Assembly: GCF_002288925.2 (NCBI RefSeq)
Contig: NW_022098058.1
Span: 568,021 to 632,020 of the forward strand
Origin: Delphinapterus leucas
Taxonomy: Eukaryota; Chordata; Mammalia; Artiodactyla; Monodontidae
Direction of reading: 5' to 3'
DNA length: 64,000 nt
Positions 54,416 to 64,000 of the stretch are shown here, piece after piece. Under the pieces are notes generated by a model that was not told the DNA's origin, did no database searches, and worked only from the letters and a program-made list of their open reading frames with translations. Each line of letters begins with the position of its first letter. The stretch's first letter is position 1. The translations under genes were made by a program, and so were the position numbers.

Positions 54416-54889
54416 CTTGTCATCATTACTCTTACTACTGGTCTTGAGTCACTGGCCCCCCTGGGCTTCACTTTCTTGTTTTCTGATGCTTGTTTCGTGA
54501 TACTTGGCCACAATGAGCTCCTGGTGCTGGGTCCCCTTCTCACCGTGTCCATGGTCACCCAAGGCCAGACGCGGAGTCAGGCCGGCACCCAAAGGCCACT
54601 GCTGCCTCCACCCCGACGCTCTTGGCGCCTCTCTGGTCTGCCTCCAGAGAAAGCGAGCTAGAGGAGGCCAGGAGAAGGGCTCTGACCCTGCTCCCTGCTC
54701 CTTCAGGGCACGAGAAGCTGCTCCAGAAACCCCAGCCCGCCCACGTGCCACATCTCCTCTCCCAGCATCGCAAGGTAGAACAGGTAAACGGGTAGGGAAA
54801 GTCTGCTGTGTCAGGGTCTCTCTCTTCCCCTCTCTCTCACATACGTGCACGCACACACGCACACAACGTGAAGCGGGACTTTCTCCAAC
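54416..54889. other. GC-rich unassigned sequence
   Basis: The longest non-L1 frame of the window (295 codons, 54504-55391) starts here. It continues through a MIR and a purine tract, lacks any domain, and is countered by minus-strand frames, so I do not call it a gene. A CA-type stretch lies at about 54844-54866. Confidence 0.4.
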
Positions 54890-55065
54890 TCAGCACCTAA
54901 GATGCGCCAGGCACTATACTACGAGCTTTTCATCTGTTCAGGTCTTTACAGAGGTGGACACCGCGGCTCAGAGTGGGGAAGTCACTTTCCCAAGGGCACA
55001 GAGCGGGCAAGGGTCAGACGGAGGATTGACACCCAGCAGCGTCCAGCACCAATGCTTTTGGTCTC
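54890..55065 (-). mobile_element. MIR SINE
   Basis: 'agatgcgccaggcactatac' and 'gaagtcactttcccaagggc' fit a reversed MIR. Confidence 0.8.
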
Positions 55066-55174
55066 TGCTGAGGCAGAGGTCTCAGGACCCCCAGTGGTGC
55101 TTATTCAAAGGAAAGATGCCATCCCCAAACCGCACCCCAGCCCCAGACACACCAGGACTCCTGCAAAGAAGCAG

Positions 55175-55265
55175 GAGACTAAGGGGGGGGTTAAAGGAGA
55201 GAGAAGGAGGGAAGTGGGGAGAGGGAGAGGGGAAAAGGAAGGAGACAGGGAGGGAGAGACAGACA
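55175..55265 (+). repeat. Purine (GA/GGGA) tract
   Basis: A 90-bp purine-rich strand including a G9 run. Confidence 0.85.
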
Positions 55266-55469
55266 GATGGCTGGACCTGTCAGCCAGCGGTGCCCACAGG
55301 AAGGCACTACGTCAGCTGCTTCTCCACTCTGACACCTGCCCAGGCAATGGCTGAGTTATCCGCTACTTTTGCAGAGGAGGGAGAGAGCTGAAGAGAGAGA
55401 TGGCGGGCAGAGGGCTGGGACTGGAGGACAAGGATACATGAGTTTCCCGATGGTTAGGAGGGCGCTAGG
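55266..55469. other. Unassigned sequence
   Basis: Nothing is recognised. Confidence 0.3.
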
Positions 55470-55635
55470 CCCTGGTATATGCACTTCAGACTTATAGTGA
55501 CTCACTCGACCCCGACAACGGCCCCACGACATAGACGCTTTATAATCCCCATTTCGCAGGTGAGAAAAGTGAGGCATAGAAGGGTTAACTGACTCCCCGA
55601 CAGTCACAGAGCCAGTAAGTGTTCCCTTGAGTCTC
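55470..55635 (-). mobile_element. MIR SINE
   Basis: 'tataatccccatttcgcagg', 'gagaaaagtgaggcatagaa' and 'agtcacagagccagtaagtg' are reversed MIR. Confidence 0.8.
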
Positions 55636-55714
55636 ATCTCTAATTAGTTAACTACCTTCGGTTTCCATGACTGTGAATCTCCATGTAGCACAGGGTCCAG
55701 CAGTGCTGACCCAC

Positions 55715-55865
55715 GGAGGGATGAAAGGAACACAGCCCTGTGTGTCAGGAGGCCTGGTTTCCGTCCCATTTCTGCCCCTAGCAAATTCGCATCTCGGGCA
55801 GGTTCCTTCCTCTCTCTCAGTCTATGTGTCCCCATTTATAAAATGAAAGGATTGACTTAAGTGAT
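55715..55865 (+). mobile_element. MIR SINE
   Basis: 'gtgtcaggaggcctggtttc', 'gggcaggttccttcctctct' and 'ccatttataaaatgaaagga' fit MIR. Confidence 0.65.
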
Positions 55866-55869
55866 GAGC

Positions 55870-56360
55870 TATTGTGGTAATAGTAATAGAAGTAGTACAA
55901 GTATCACTAGTAGTAATAGTAAAAGTACACAGTAGTAACACAACACTGTAAATCAACTATTCATCAATTTTTTAAAGTACATCGTAGTAGAAGCAGTAGC
56001 TGCAGTAACAGAAGAGGGAACAGTAAACACAATAGTACTAGAAGTACTACTGAGAGAAGCAGTAGTATAATTAGTAAAAATACGCAGTGGTAATAGAAGT
56101 GGTAGTAGAAGTTATGGCAGTAACAGATGAAGGAGGAGGAAAAGAAAAAGATAAACAGTAGTGATAAAGGAAGTAGTACTAATGGAAGAAATCATCACAG
56201 TAACAGTAGCAGTCATAGCATCAGAGGTTGTAGTAGTAGTGGTGATAGATTAGTAGTAAAAGGAATAGTGGTAGTAATAGAAGAAGTCATCGTAGTAGTA
56301 GTAATGAAAGAAGTAACAGTAGCGACAGAAGTAACAGTAGTAATAAAAGGAGTAAACCTA
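55870..56360. repeat. Degenerate TAG/GTA trinucleotide tract
   Basis: About 490 bp dominated by 'gtagtaatag', 'agaagtagta' and 'gtaacagtag' units with many substitutions. It adjoins the 3' side of a MIR, whose end is AT-rich and may have seeded it. The 102-codon frame (56127-56435) in this tract is a compositional artefact. Confidence 0.9.
55930..55973 (+). mobile_element. 44-bp L1 3'-end insertion in the TAG tract
   Basis: 'taacacaacactgtaaatca' with 'actattcatcaat' and a T/A tail is the very end of an L1 3' UTR. Flanking 'aaagtaca' at 55922-55929 and 55974-55981 is a possible 8-bp TSD. Confidence 0.6.
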
Positions 56361-56364
56361 CCGA

Positions 56365-56540
56365 CACTGACTGGCAACCTCCTCTGCACCAGGCACTGTG
56401 TGTCTCGGACACTCACTCCTAACATCTCTCCTTAGGTAGCTACCTATCCTTATGCCCATTTTACAGACGGGAAAACTGAGATTTGGAGATGTCAGCCTGT
56501 GCAAGGAGGTGGGAGAGTTTGGACTGTTCAGTCTGATGTG
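56365..56540 (-). mobile_element. MIR SINE
   Basis: 'ctctgcaccaggcactgtgt', 'cattttacagacgggaaaac' and 'tgagatttggagatg' fit a reversed MIR. Confidence 0.75.
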
Positions 56541-57064
56541 TCTCCTGTCACCCAAGCGCCCCCACCAGGCCAGGCTCCCTCTCTAAGGCCCCCCCCCCAC
56601 CACAGTGCTCCAGAGGGAGTGGCTGGGTCCCTTCGGCTGTTACGATGCTCATTCCAAAAGTTTTGCTCCGTCTCATGATCTGGCCCCCTTGCCCTCTGAA
56701 TTAGAGGGAAACTCAGAACTAACTTCCCTCAGAGAAGGCCCTTTAGAACTATTTTCCATGTAATGCCCTCTTCGTGTTGTTGGAAGGATCTGCATGAGAC
56801 TGGTTGTCACCCAACACTCTGTTGACATTTCCTTTTTAAAGAACATAACATACATTCTTGGGCTGGACTCAAACATTCTTACATTCTGGTGTGTTTTGTT
56901 TTTTTTTTAACTATTTATGGACAAACATAATAGTTGGAAACGCTAGGTGGAAGCCCCCGAGTTCTCTCTTCCTCTGTGATAAAGGGCAGAGAATGTCAGC
57001 CGTCAATAATCCTAGGAGGAACACTCCCTCTCCAGCCCCGGTTTGAAGGAAGGAAACAAAGCTT
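56541..57064. other. Unassigned sequence
   Basis: A C10 run lies at about 56590-56599 and a T run at about 56899-56908. Nothing else is recognised. Confidence 0.35.
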
Positions 57065-57305
57065 CATAATAATAACAGAGAATGTAAATTGAGCACTTAG
57101 TGTAATTCAGATGCTGTGGAAAACATTTCATACGCTTTTTTAAATTTAATTTTCACCATAACTTATGAGATAGAGTATTGCCATCAGCCCCATTTTACAG
57201 ATGGTGAAACTAAAGTTCTCAAGCATTAAGAACATCTCCCAAGATCACAAGTAAGTGATAGAGGAGGGCACAGGTCTGTTTGAATCCAAAGCAGGACTCC
57301 CAGAC
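57065..57305 (-). mobile_element. MIR SINE, well preserved
   Basis: 'tgagcacttagtgtaattca', 'gccccattttacagatggtg' and 'cccaagatcacaagtaagtg' are reversed MIR. Confidence 0.88.
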
Positions 57306-57454
57306 TGACTGGGAGTAGCTGAAATTAACCAGCTAAGGGAATTTAAGTAACTACAGAAGGACTAACCCACCAAAAAACAGTCATCAGAGGCCACTGCCAG
57401 TACCCACAAAGTAAGACTGGGGATGGAGCTGGCTCTGGGAATATCTTCACAATT

Positions 57455-57800
57455 ATTCACTCATTCATTGCTTATTCAACAAACATGTACTGATCACCTT
57501 TTTCCCAAGCAAAGCCCTAGGAACGAGGGATATAGGGGGAACCAAGTTCAGTGGGAGACACAAATCAATTACAACTCAACGGCAGAAATGAAACACTTAG
57601 GTTAACACAAAGGGACTATAGCAATCTGGGAGGGGACCTGATACAGACTACGAGGAGGGAGGGTACAGTCAAGGAAGGCTTCCTGGAGGAGGTGACACCA
57701 AACTGCTATTTGAAGGACAAACAGAAGGCCGCCAGGTGAGTGAGGCTGGCTATGGAAACTGTGTCCTAGGCAGAGAGGATGGCAAGCCTGGAGGAAACAG
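57455..57800 (-). mobile_element. L2 LINE 3' relic
   Basis: 'tcactcattcattgcttatt', 'agtcaaggaaggcttcctgg', 'aggaggtgacaccaaactgc' and 'gtcctaggcagagagga' follow the reversed L2. Confidence 0.75.
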
Positions 57801-58159
57801 AGAGGGAGGCGAGAATGGGGAACTGCAGACCGGGTGGATGGACGGTGGCAACAGAGGCCTTGGTCTTGGGGGCTGGGTGATAAGAGCCAGTAAAATCACG
57901 AAACAGAGAACTAAGTCTCCTAGTTGTGGTTCCAACTCCAAGCTCAGCCAGCTACTCTCTTGTTATCATTGGCTTCCCATGTAGGTTTGTCTGTAGAGAG
58001 AGAATGTCCAAACAGGAGCTACATTTCAAATGCAAACTGATAAACTGACTCTGCAATTCTTGCTTATGGGTCTCAAGCAAATCTGGTTATCACCAGGAAG
58101 TCAGTCCCCTGGGCCCAGTCTCCCAAGTGTCCAAGATCACATAGTGAAAACCCAGACGT
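57801..58159. other. Unassigned sequence with a MIR-like piece
   Basis: 'gtgtccaagatcacatagtg' (58126-58145) may be a reversed MIR piece. Otherwise unassigned. Confidence 0.3.
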
Positions 58160-58175
58160 AGAACATGGTGCCCTC

Positions 58176-59334
58176 CAGAAGACCTAAATAGACATTTCTC
58201 CAGAAAAGACATACAGATGGCAAACAGGCACATGTAAAGATGCTCAACATCACTAATCATTAGGGAAATGTAAATCTAAATTACAACGAGATATTACCTC
58301 ACACTGGTCAGAATGGCCATCATCAAAAAGTCTGCAAACAATAAACGCTGGAGAGGGTGTGGACTAAAAGGAACCCTCCTACACTGCTGGTGTGAATGTA
58401 AATTGATACAGCCACTATGGAGAGCAGTACGGAGGGTCCTTAAAAAACTAAAAATAGAACTACCATATGACCCAGCAATCCCACTCCTGAGCATATATCT
58501 GGAGAAAACTATAATTCAAAAAGATACACGCACCCCTATGTTCACAGCAGCACTACTGACAACAGCCAAGACATGGAGACAACCTAAGTGTCCATTGACA
58601 GAGGAATGGATTAAGAAGATGTGGTATATAAACATACAATGAAATATTAGCCATAAAAAAGAACGAAATAATTCCATTTGCAGCAACACGGATGGACCTA
58701 GAGATGATCATTCTATGTGAAGTAAGCCAAGGACAAATATCATATGGTATCACTTATACGTGGAATCTAAACAAAAATGATACAAGTGAAATTATTTACA
58801 AAACAGAAATACACTCACAGACATACAAAACAAACTTACGGTTACCAAAGGGGAAAGCGGGGCAGGGATAAACTGGGAGTTTGGCATTAAAATACACACA
58901 CAACTATATATGGAATAGATAACCAATAAGGACCTACTGTATAGTGCCGGGAACGATACTCAATCTTGTGATAACCTGTAATAGAAAGGACTTTTAAAAA
59001 GGATATATACAGGGCTTCCCTGGTGGCGCAGTGGTTGAGAGTCCGCCCGCCGAGGCAGGGGACGCAAGCTCGTGCCCCGGTCCGGGAAGATCCCACATGC
59101 TGCGGAGCGGCTGGGCCCGTGAGCCACGGCCACTGAGCCTGCGCGTCCAGAGCCTGTGCTCCGCAACGGGAGAGGCCGCAGCGGTGAGAGGCCCGCGTAC
59201 CGCAAAAAACAAACAAACATACAAAAAAAGGATATATACACATATACACGTATAACTGAGTTAGTTGGCTAGAGACCTGAAACTAACACAACACTGTAAA
59301 TCAACTATATTTCAATAGAACTTTTTTTAAAAAA
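58176..59334 (+). mobile_element. 5'-truncated L1 with an internal SINE
   Basis: It begins in the C-terminal part of ORF2 ('ctaaatagacatttctccag', 'cactatggagagcagtacgg', 'gaatggattaagaagatgtg') and runs through the 3' UTR to 'caactatatttcaatagaac' and an A-rich tail. A 16-bp TSD with one CpG-type mismatch (agaacatgg[t/c]gccctc) lies at 58160-58175 and 59335-59350. Frames are broken; the 109-codon piece at 58313-58642 is an ORF2 remnant. The SINE at 59012-59224 inserted later. Confidence 0.95.
59012..59224 (+). mobile_element. Short tRNA-derived SINE (CHR-2 type) in L1
   Basis: 'gggcttccctggtggcgcag' to 'gtaccgcaaaaaac' with an AAAC/A tail. A perfect 16-bp TSD (aaaaaggatatataca) lies at 58996-59011 and 59225-59240. 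It is full length. It forms an inverted pair with the SINE at 59436-59640. Confidence 0.96.
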
Positions 59335-59435
59335 AGAACATGGCGCCCTCACTCTCCATGGGCCCTCCTGGTTGGGCACACTGCTGTCAATTCGTGCATC
59401 ACTGTTTATGGAGCATCTGCACCTGTTAGAATCCT

Positions 59436-59640
59436 TTTTTTTTTTTTGCGGTACACGGGCCTCTCACTGCTGTGGCTTCTCCCGTTGCGGAGCACAGGCT
59501 CCGGACGCGCAGGCTCAGCGGCCATGGCTCACGGGCCCAGCCGCTCTGCGGCATGTGGGGTCTTCCCGGACCGGGGCACGAACCCGCGTCCCCTGCATCG
59601 GCAGGCGGACTCCCAACCACTGCGCCACCAGGGAAGCCCC
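59436..59640 (-). mobile_element. Short tRNA-derived SINE (CHR-2 type)
   Basis: A reversed full-length copy starting with a T run and 'gcggtacacgggcctctcac' and ending 'ctgcgccaccagggaagccc'. TSD 'tagaatcct' lies at 59427-59435 and 59641-59649. Frames of 60-129 codons across it are shadows. Confidence 0.96.
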
Positions 59641-60730
59641 TAGAATCCTCTTGATTGTGAGCAACAGAAAACCCAATCCAACGTCTTCAACAATAAGGCC
59701 ACTTATTATTTCACCTATCGGGAAGTTCAGAGGACCCAGAGTTAATTCAGTAGCGCGGTGATGTCATTCCGTGGCAGATTTGCACCCCCCTATTTTTGCT
59801 CTGCCACTGTCTCACTATAGCTCTTACTGTCTGACATGGAAATAATATTCATCAGAAGAAAAGGGACTTTTCTTGCCCTACTGTTACTCCGCAAAGTGCC
59901 CCCTCCCCAGATGATTTCCCTTCATATTTCACTGACCAGAAATTGGTCACGTGCCCCTTATAATTCGGCAAAAGTTGGTTAAAAAAAAAAAAATAGAAAG
60001 ATTTGCTTGGACTACATCCATCACAGGGAATGGAGAAAGTGTCACCATGCCCAGCACGCAGCTCTATGGAGAAGGGCAAGAGTGAATTATTAGGGACCCT
60101 GCCAGCCAGGAAAGGTGGGGGTGGGTGAGAAATGGATAAGGGTCACAGTCTGCTGCAGTGGCCATGCCCCTGGCATACAGCAGGAGCTCCATAAATGTCT
60201 CCTGAATGAGGGCAAGGAACAAGCAAATCGACATGGTTACCAGAGGGGGAGCAACAGAGCAGCTGCAGACGCGTCTTCAACACAACCCTGTGAGTTGAAA
60301 GCAACAGGAACCCAATCCAAAGAAGTCTCAGAGAACATTAATTATATGTATTGGTCCTCATAATTGAGAAGTCTGAGACTGTACTGGCTTCAAGACATCG
60401 CTGGCTCCAGGTATTCAAATAATATTTTAAGGAAGCTGTCTCACCTCGTCTCTGGACTCTGCTTTTCACCACATGCAGCTTCAGGCCCAAGTACCCCCCG
60501 TTCAACAACCCCAAGAGAAAGGGGACCGTCTTCCCCAATCTTCCAGCCCAAGTCCCTGATCTGACACTCAATGGCCTGGCTCAGGCCATGCGTCAACCCT
60601 GACCCAAACCCTGTGGCCAGAGGGGGCTGACCGGTCAGCTCCAGTCACATGTCCATCAGATCTGGGTCACGTGACTGGCTCTCTTTGGCATTTTCCAACG
60701 GTCCTCACAGCTTCCACCTAAGTTTTCTCT
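59641..60730. repeat. Unresolved old interspersed repeat, probably two pieces
   Basis: 'gagcaacagaaaacccaatc', 'gatttcccttcatatttcac' and 'aattggtcacgtgcccctta' (59655-59960), and 'ttgagaagtctgagactgta', 'ctctggactctgcttttcac' and 'tctgggtcacgtgactggct' (60363-60680), share the layout of a common old mammalian repeat ending in 'gggtcacgtg'-type sequence. The family is not resolved. A run of A lies at about 59981-59993. Confidence 0.35.
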
Positions 60731-61439
60731 GGCAGGTAGGAAACAAGTGACCCGTCTGCGCATTTCAATAGTCTCCTCTCCAAGCTGAACAACAAAAATT
60801 ACTTCCAAGAATCATTCCAAACCAAGAGCCGGGTAGGTGGTTGGGAAAAGAAGTTCATGTTTAATTAATAGAAACTGACAGTCTTCAAATGATCTCAGTG
60901 GTAAAAACCTCATTTAGCCTAGGTTTAGAAAGGGAACACTTGGGAGATTATTAATGAAGCTTGTTTTTCATGGCCCCAGGGAAAACAGAGGGGGAAGTGT
61001 AATTGATGCCATTTGGTCAAAATGTGGCAATTGAATCGCTGGTAGATTTGTTCAGAGGGGAAAGGGTGGGGACAGGGCCAGGGCAGAACAAACCCAGCAG
61101 GCACATCTGAACAGTGCACGGCCTAAGGAATAGTCCAAGCTGCCTGTCTTGGAAAAGGAGTTGGACTGAACAGGTTAACATGTCAGTGGGTTTTATGCAA
61201 CTCAGAACCCACAATCAGTGCACTAATTTCAGGAGAATTTCCAAAATGAGGCCGTCCTGCATGAGCCTGTAAGAGGCATCAAGCATCACGGTCATCACGT
61301 GACAAACGTAAGAACACACGGCAATGTAGGTTTGGTTGGGACACATTCTTTGCCCCAATTTTCCCACCGAGAGCCCTTTGCCCTTGCTGACCTCCTCCCC
61401 AGATGCCCTTCCCCGTGATCTCGGCATGGCTGGCTCATA
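60731..61439. other. Unassigned sequence
   Basis: No recognised repeat or gene. Confidence 0.35.
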
Positions 61440-61705
61440 CTTGGTCTTTAGATCTCAACTTAAATGTCACGTTGTCGTGGAGGCCTGACCACAGGACCAA
61501 TTTCCCATGGTGCTACGTGAATCCCCAGCATCTCAGCAGCTGATATGTATGTGGTCTACTGGCATGTTCACAGACTTGTGTATGTCCTGGCTTAAGGATG
61601 GTCCCATACGGGCAGAGCCCTGTCCAGTCTTGGTCATCATTACGTGGCCAGTATCCCAACCAGCGACTGGCACTCAAAATATTTGTTGAGAAGATGAATG
61701 AATTA
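61440..61705 (+). mobile_element. L2 LINE 3' relic
   Basis: 'ctcaacttaaatgtcacgtt', 'gtcgtggaggcctgaccaca', 'cgggcagagccctgtccagt' and 'ctcaaaatatttgttgagaa' with 'gatgaatgaatt' match the plus-strand L2 3' end. Confidence 0.82.
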
Positions 61706-61749
61706 TCTCTGGCCCTGTCCCCCTGACACTTAGCCCAGACAGAGGCCAT

Positions 61750-61860
61750 GGCTGACTCATTGCGCCTTGTCCCCTCTGCCTTTTCACCCTCGCCTATGCT
61801 GTTCCCTACGGGGTGGGCACGTCCTGCCCACTCTCACGTCCTTGGACAACCTCATGAATC
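61750..61860 (+). mobile_element. L2 fragment
   Basis: 'cctatgctgttccctacggg' with 'tgggcacgtcctgcccac' fits L2. Confidence 0.45.
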
Positions 61861-61884
61861 TTGGCTCCCATGCTTTACTAGCTA

Positions 61885-62040
61885 TGGGTACTCAGGAAAA
61901 GGGTTCATTTTTCTGGGCCTCAGTTTCCTCATCTGAACAATGGTGGTCAGAATAGCATCAACTAACAGAATTTCTGGGAGGGCTGAACCGGGGGGTCAAG
62001 TACACAGAAGATGAAAGGTCCAGCCCTAGCACCTCATGCC
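61885..62040 (+). mobile_element. MIR SINE fragment
   Basis: 'tctgggcctcagtttcctca' and 'tctgaacaatggtggtcaga' are MIR core. Confidence 0.7.
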
Positions 62041-62084
62041 ACTGTTTTGGGATTCTAGCATTAACCACAGCTATCTGTCCGTGT

Positions 62085-62210
62085 GTGTACCGACAGGCTG
62101 TGAATTCTTCAAGGAGGGAAGGACATGCAGTTTCTCTTTGTATTCTCAAGTCTTGCATTTTGCCTCAAACACAGTAGGTGCTCAGTAAACGTTTTTCGAA
62201 TTAAACTGGG
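62085..62210 (+). mobile_element. L2 LINE 3' end
   Basis: 'tgaattcttcaaggagggaa' and 'cacagtaggtgctcagtaaa' match the L2 3' end. Confidence 0.7.
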
Positions 62211-63639
62211 TGCCATTCCAACACGACCCAGGCATTCTAGTGGTTTCTGTACTCCTTGACCTTCAGCTCTCCAGAGAAGGCAAACCCATACAGCTCATGT
62301 CTGTAGCAAAACTTTAAGAAGAAAGGCTGCCAGCCATGAGAAAGTAAGCTTGCCCTGCATTCCCCACGTCAAACAGAATTGTTTTCAGTCAAACATCTAG
62401 TCTGTGCACTCTGCCCTCCAAACCCATGTTTATTAGGGTGATCGCACAGAACGAGCAGGAAATAACGTCTGGCTGGTATCTGGGCCTCTCATCTCTCTCT
62501 GAAATGGATGCATCTTCACATCCACTTCTCAAGCAGAGGTCTGTTGCCCCCCACCCACCAAAACTGCCCAGAAAACACAAGACCTAATGCCCTAGGCTTT
62601 TGCTGCCTCAGATGGCAAACGCTTCTGTTCTCCAGCCTCAAGGGTTGTGTCAACTTTAAGATCCTGACTACAGGGCCACAGAGGAGCCAGACATGCTAAC
62701 AAAATATTATTTGCTTCCCTGGTTTTTGGTGCATTCGACAGGAGCCTTCAATCCCCAGAGACCCAAGACTCTGAAAATTCCTGTCCCAGCCCCTAACTTC
62801 ACCACTCACCTGGGCACCAGTCATTTTTTCAGACACCTAAGGTGGCTCCAGCATCTCATTCCAAGTTCTGACTCCACTCTCTTTTTCTCCAACGTTATGA
62901 ATGTGCTTCTTTTTTAAAACATATTTTTCTTGGAAAGATCTGTATGTCCTCATTACAGTCTTTCAGTTTTCACTGGAGCATAATATGCCCCTGAAAAAGT
63001 CAACCACCACGGATTAACATCTGCAATGCGTACACTTGACAGGGAAGCAACGAGATACGCTACATCATCCCAAGATGGTACTGCTGTTGGGAGGGGAACG
63101 TGGTGATGGATGTGAGATCGCTGACATGCCATCCGGAAACCATTCTTCATTCAGCAAGTCGTCATTTATTTGGAAGATCTGTTCCGTGGATTTAAGGCAT
63201 GTTTTCTCATTCAATAGGAAAATGGAAGGAATAGGTCGAGACCTTTCATTTTTCTCATTCCTGTCATATAAACATGAAGGAACTGCCTTCTCTAAAAACG
63301 CTCCTAAGTTAGGGCAGCCCAGGGATATTTCAAGCCTCCATTCTGCCCATTCCTCTGTTTTATGTGGCTTCTGCTCGCACATCTGATGAAAATAGCTCTT
63401 TCCATGGCAACACTGCATAGAGATATGGTAGGTTTGGGTTTCTGTTAAGCAATACTGTTTATCTTGAAACTGAACTGAATTCTCCCCCTTCTTCTCTCAC
63501 TCCACAATCACACCAGTCTTGGCAGACTCCTGAGAGCGTGTGAGGACACATCTTGACCAAGGGACTGTAGTTCTTTCTCTAGTCCCCCGTACAACATTAA
63601 TCCCGTGTACCTGTAAGTCGGTTTCAATTTTGAGTGCTA
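62211..63639. other. Mostly unique sequence
   Basis: No recognised repeat. Frames of 116-117 codons overlap on opposite strands at 63036-63418 with no domains. A near-consensus RFX-type site (CTTTCCATGGCAAC) lies at 63398-63411. Confidence 0.4.
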
Positions 63640-63790
63640 GAGTTCAAGATCTTAGCTTGATATTCAAGACCATTTACAACTGGCCCTGCCTGCTTCTGTA
63701 TTTTCATATCCTGACAGTGCCTACATTTTACAGTACATGCTAACCATGCCAAGCTGCTTATCTGGGACCCAAACGTACCTGGACTTTCAC
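63640..63790 (+). mobile_element. L2 LINE internal relic
   Basis: 'gatattcaagaccatttaca' and 'actggccctgcctgcttctg' fit the L2 segment upstream of its 3' UTR. Confidence 0.5.
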
Positions 63791-63835
63791 GGCCAGCTCA
63801 CCACTGCACTACAGTCAAGTTCAACATATCACCTT

Positions 63836-63895
63836 CTCCCACACATACACATGCTTACACACACATACACACAAATACAGAGACACACAAATCCA
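63836..63895. repeat. CA-rich degenerate microsatellite
   Basis: 'cccacacatacacatgctta' to 'acacacaaatcca' is a degenerate (CA)n tract. Confidence 0.75.
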
Positions 63896-64000
63896 CGCCC
63901 TAGAGCATTCAGAGCATAAAGCGTAATTTTACTGCCGGTCTGTGGAGAGAAGACTGAAGAAGGGGATTAGACTGTGCATCATTTGGCCGATGTCCTTTAA

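Noticed and set aside
54504..55391. Longest non-L1 open frame (295 codons, plus strand)
   Set aside because: It crosses a reversed MIR and a purine tract, has low-complexity R/G/E/K-rich parts, shows no domain, and overlaps frames on the other strand.
56127..56435. 102-codon frame with Ser/Val-rich repeats
   Set aside because: It is a reading of the TAG/GTA repeat tract.

Overview
The window looks like non-coding mammalian nuclear DNA, most likely from a cetacean. The clearest clue is the family of young tRNA-derived SINEs. Long (about 360 bp) and short (about 205 bp) copies begin with 'cttccctggtggcgcagtgg', continue with 'ccgcctgc(c/a)atgcagggga', and either carry 'cacaactactgag' repeats or end in 'gtaccgcaaaaaa'. 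I know this design from the CHR-1/CHR-2 SINEs of whales and dolphins. The young L1 copies also match the artiodactyl/cetacean L1 lineage as I recall it. MIR, L2, MER5, MER20, MLT1 and HAL1-type relics are general placental-mammal material. No repeat library or genome alignment was available, so family names are from recognition and element edges are approximate unless a target-site duplication (TSD) fixes them.

I found no host protein-coding gene, no recognisable exon and no structural RNA gene. Every long open frame falls in a repeat, a purine-rich tract, or sequence with equally long frames on the other strand. The window is best read as intergenic or deep-intronic DNA. I see no bacterial-type system, CRISPR array, operon or credible new coding system.

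Layout. 0-7 kb: old L2, an LTR, MER20, MIR, L1M fragments and one SINE. 7.0-12.56 kb: one nearly complete dead L1 with ORF1 and ORF2 relics. 12.8-15.2 kb: minus-strand L1M and HAL1-like relics. 15-23 kb: sparse old repeats, one long SINE, a mariner-like transposase relic, an LTR-like relic and unique sequence. 23.4-25.1 kb: L1 inside older L1 inside an MLT1 LTR. 25-38 kb: L2, MIR, MER relics, SINEs and several regulatory-looking motifs (CTCF, NRF1). 38-42 kb: MLT-type LTRs, an old L1 holding a 91-bp L1 insertion, a GGGGA minisatellite and a 5'-inverted L1 that itself holds a SINE. 42-58 kb: dense MIR and L2 relics, purine tracts and a degenerate TAG-repeat tract. 58.2-59.7 kb: a 5'-truncated L1 with an internal SINE, followed by an inverted SINE. 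59.7-64 kb: unresolved old repeat, L2/MIR and unique sequence.

The most useful observations concern insertion mechanics and possible regulation: a 5'-inverted L1 with a perfect 28-bp inverted duplication, very short L1 insertions, three-level nesting, a minisatellite with spacing mostly in 5-bp steps, a small inverted-repeat insertion inside MER5, two inverted SINE pairs, and a few strong factor motifs in otherwise plain DNA.
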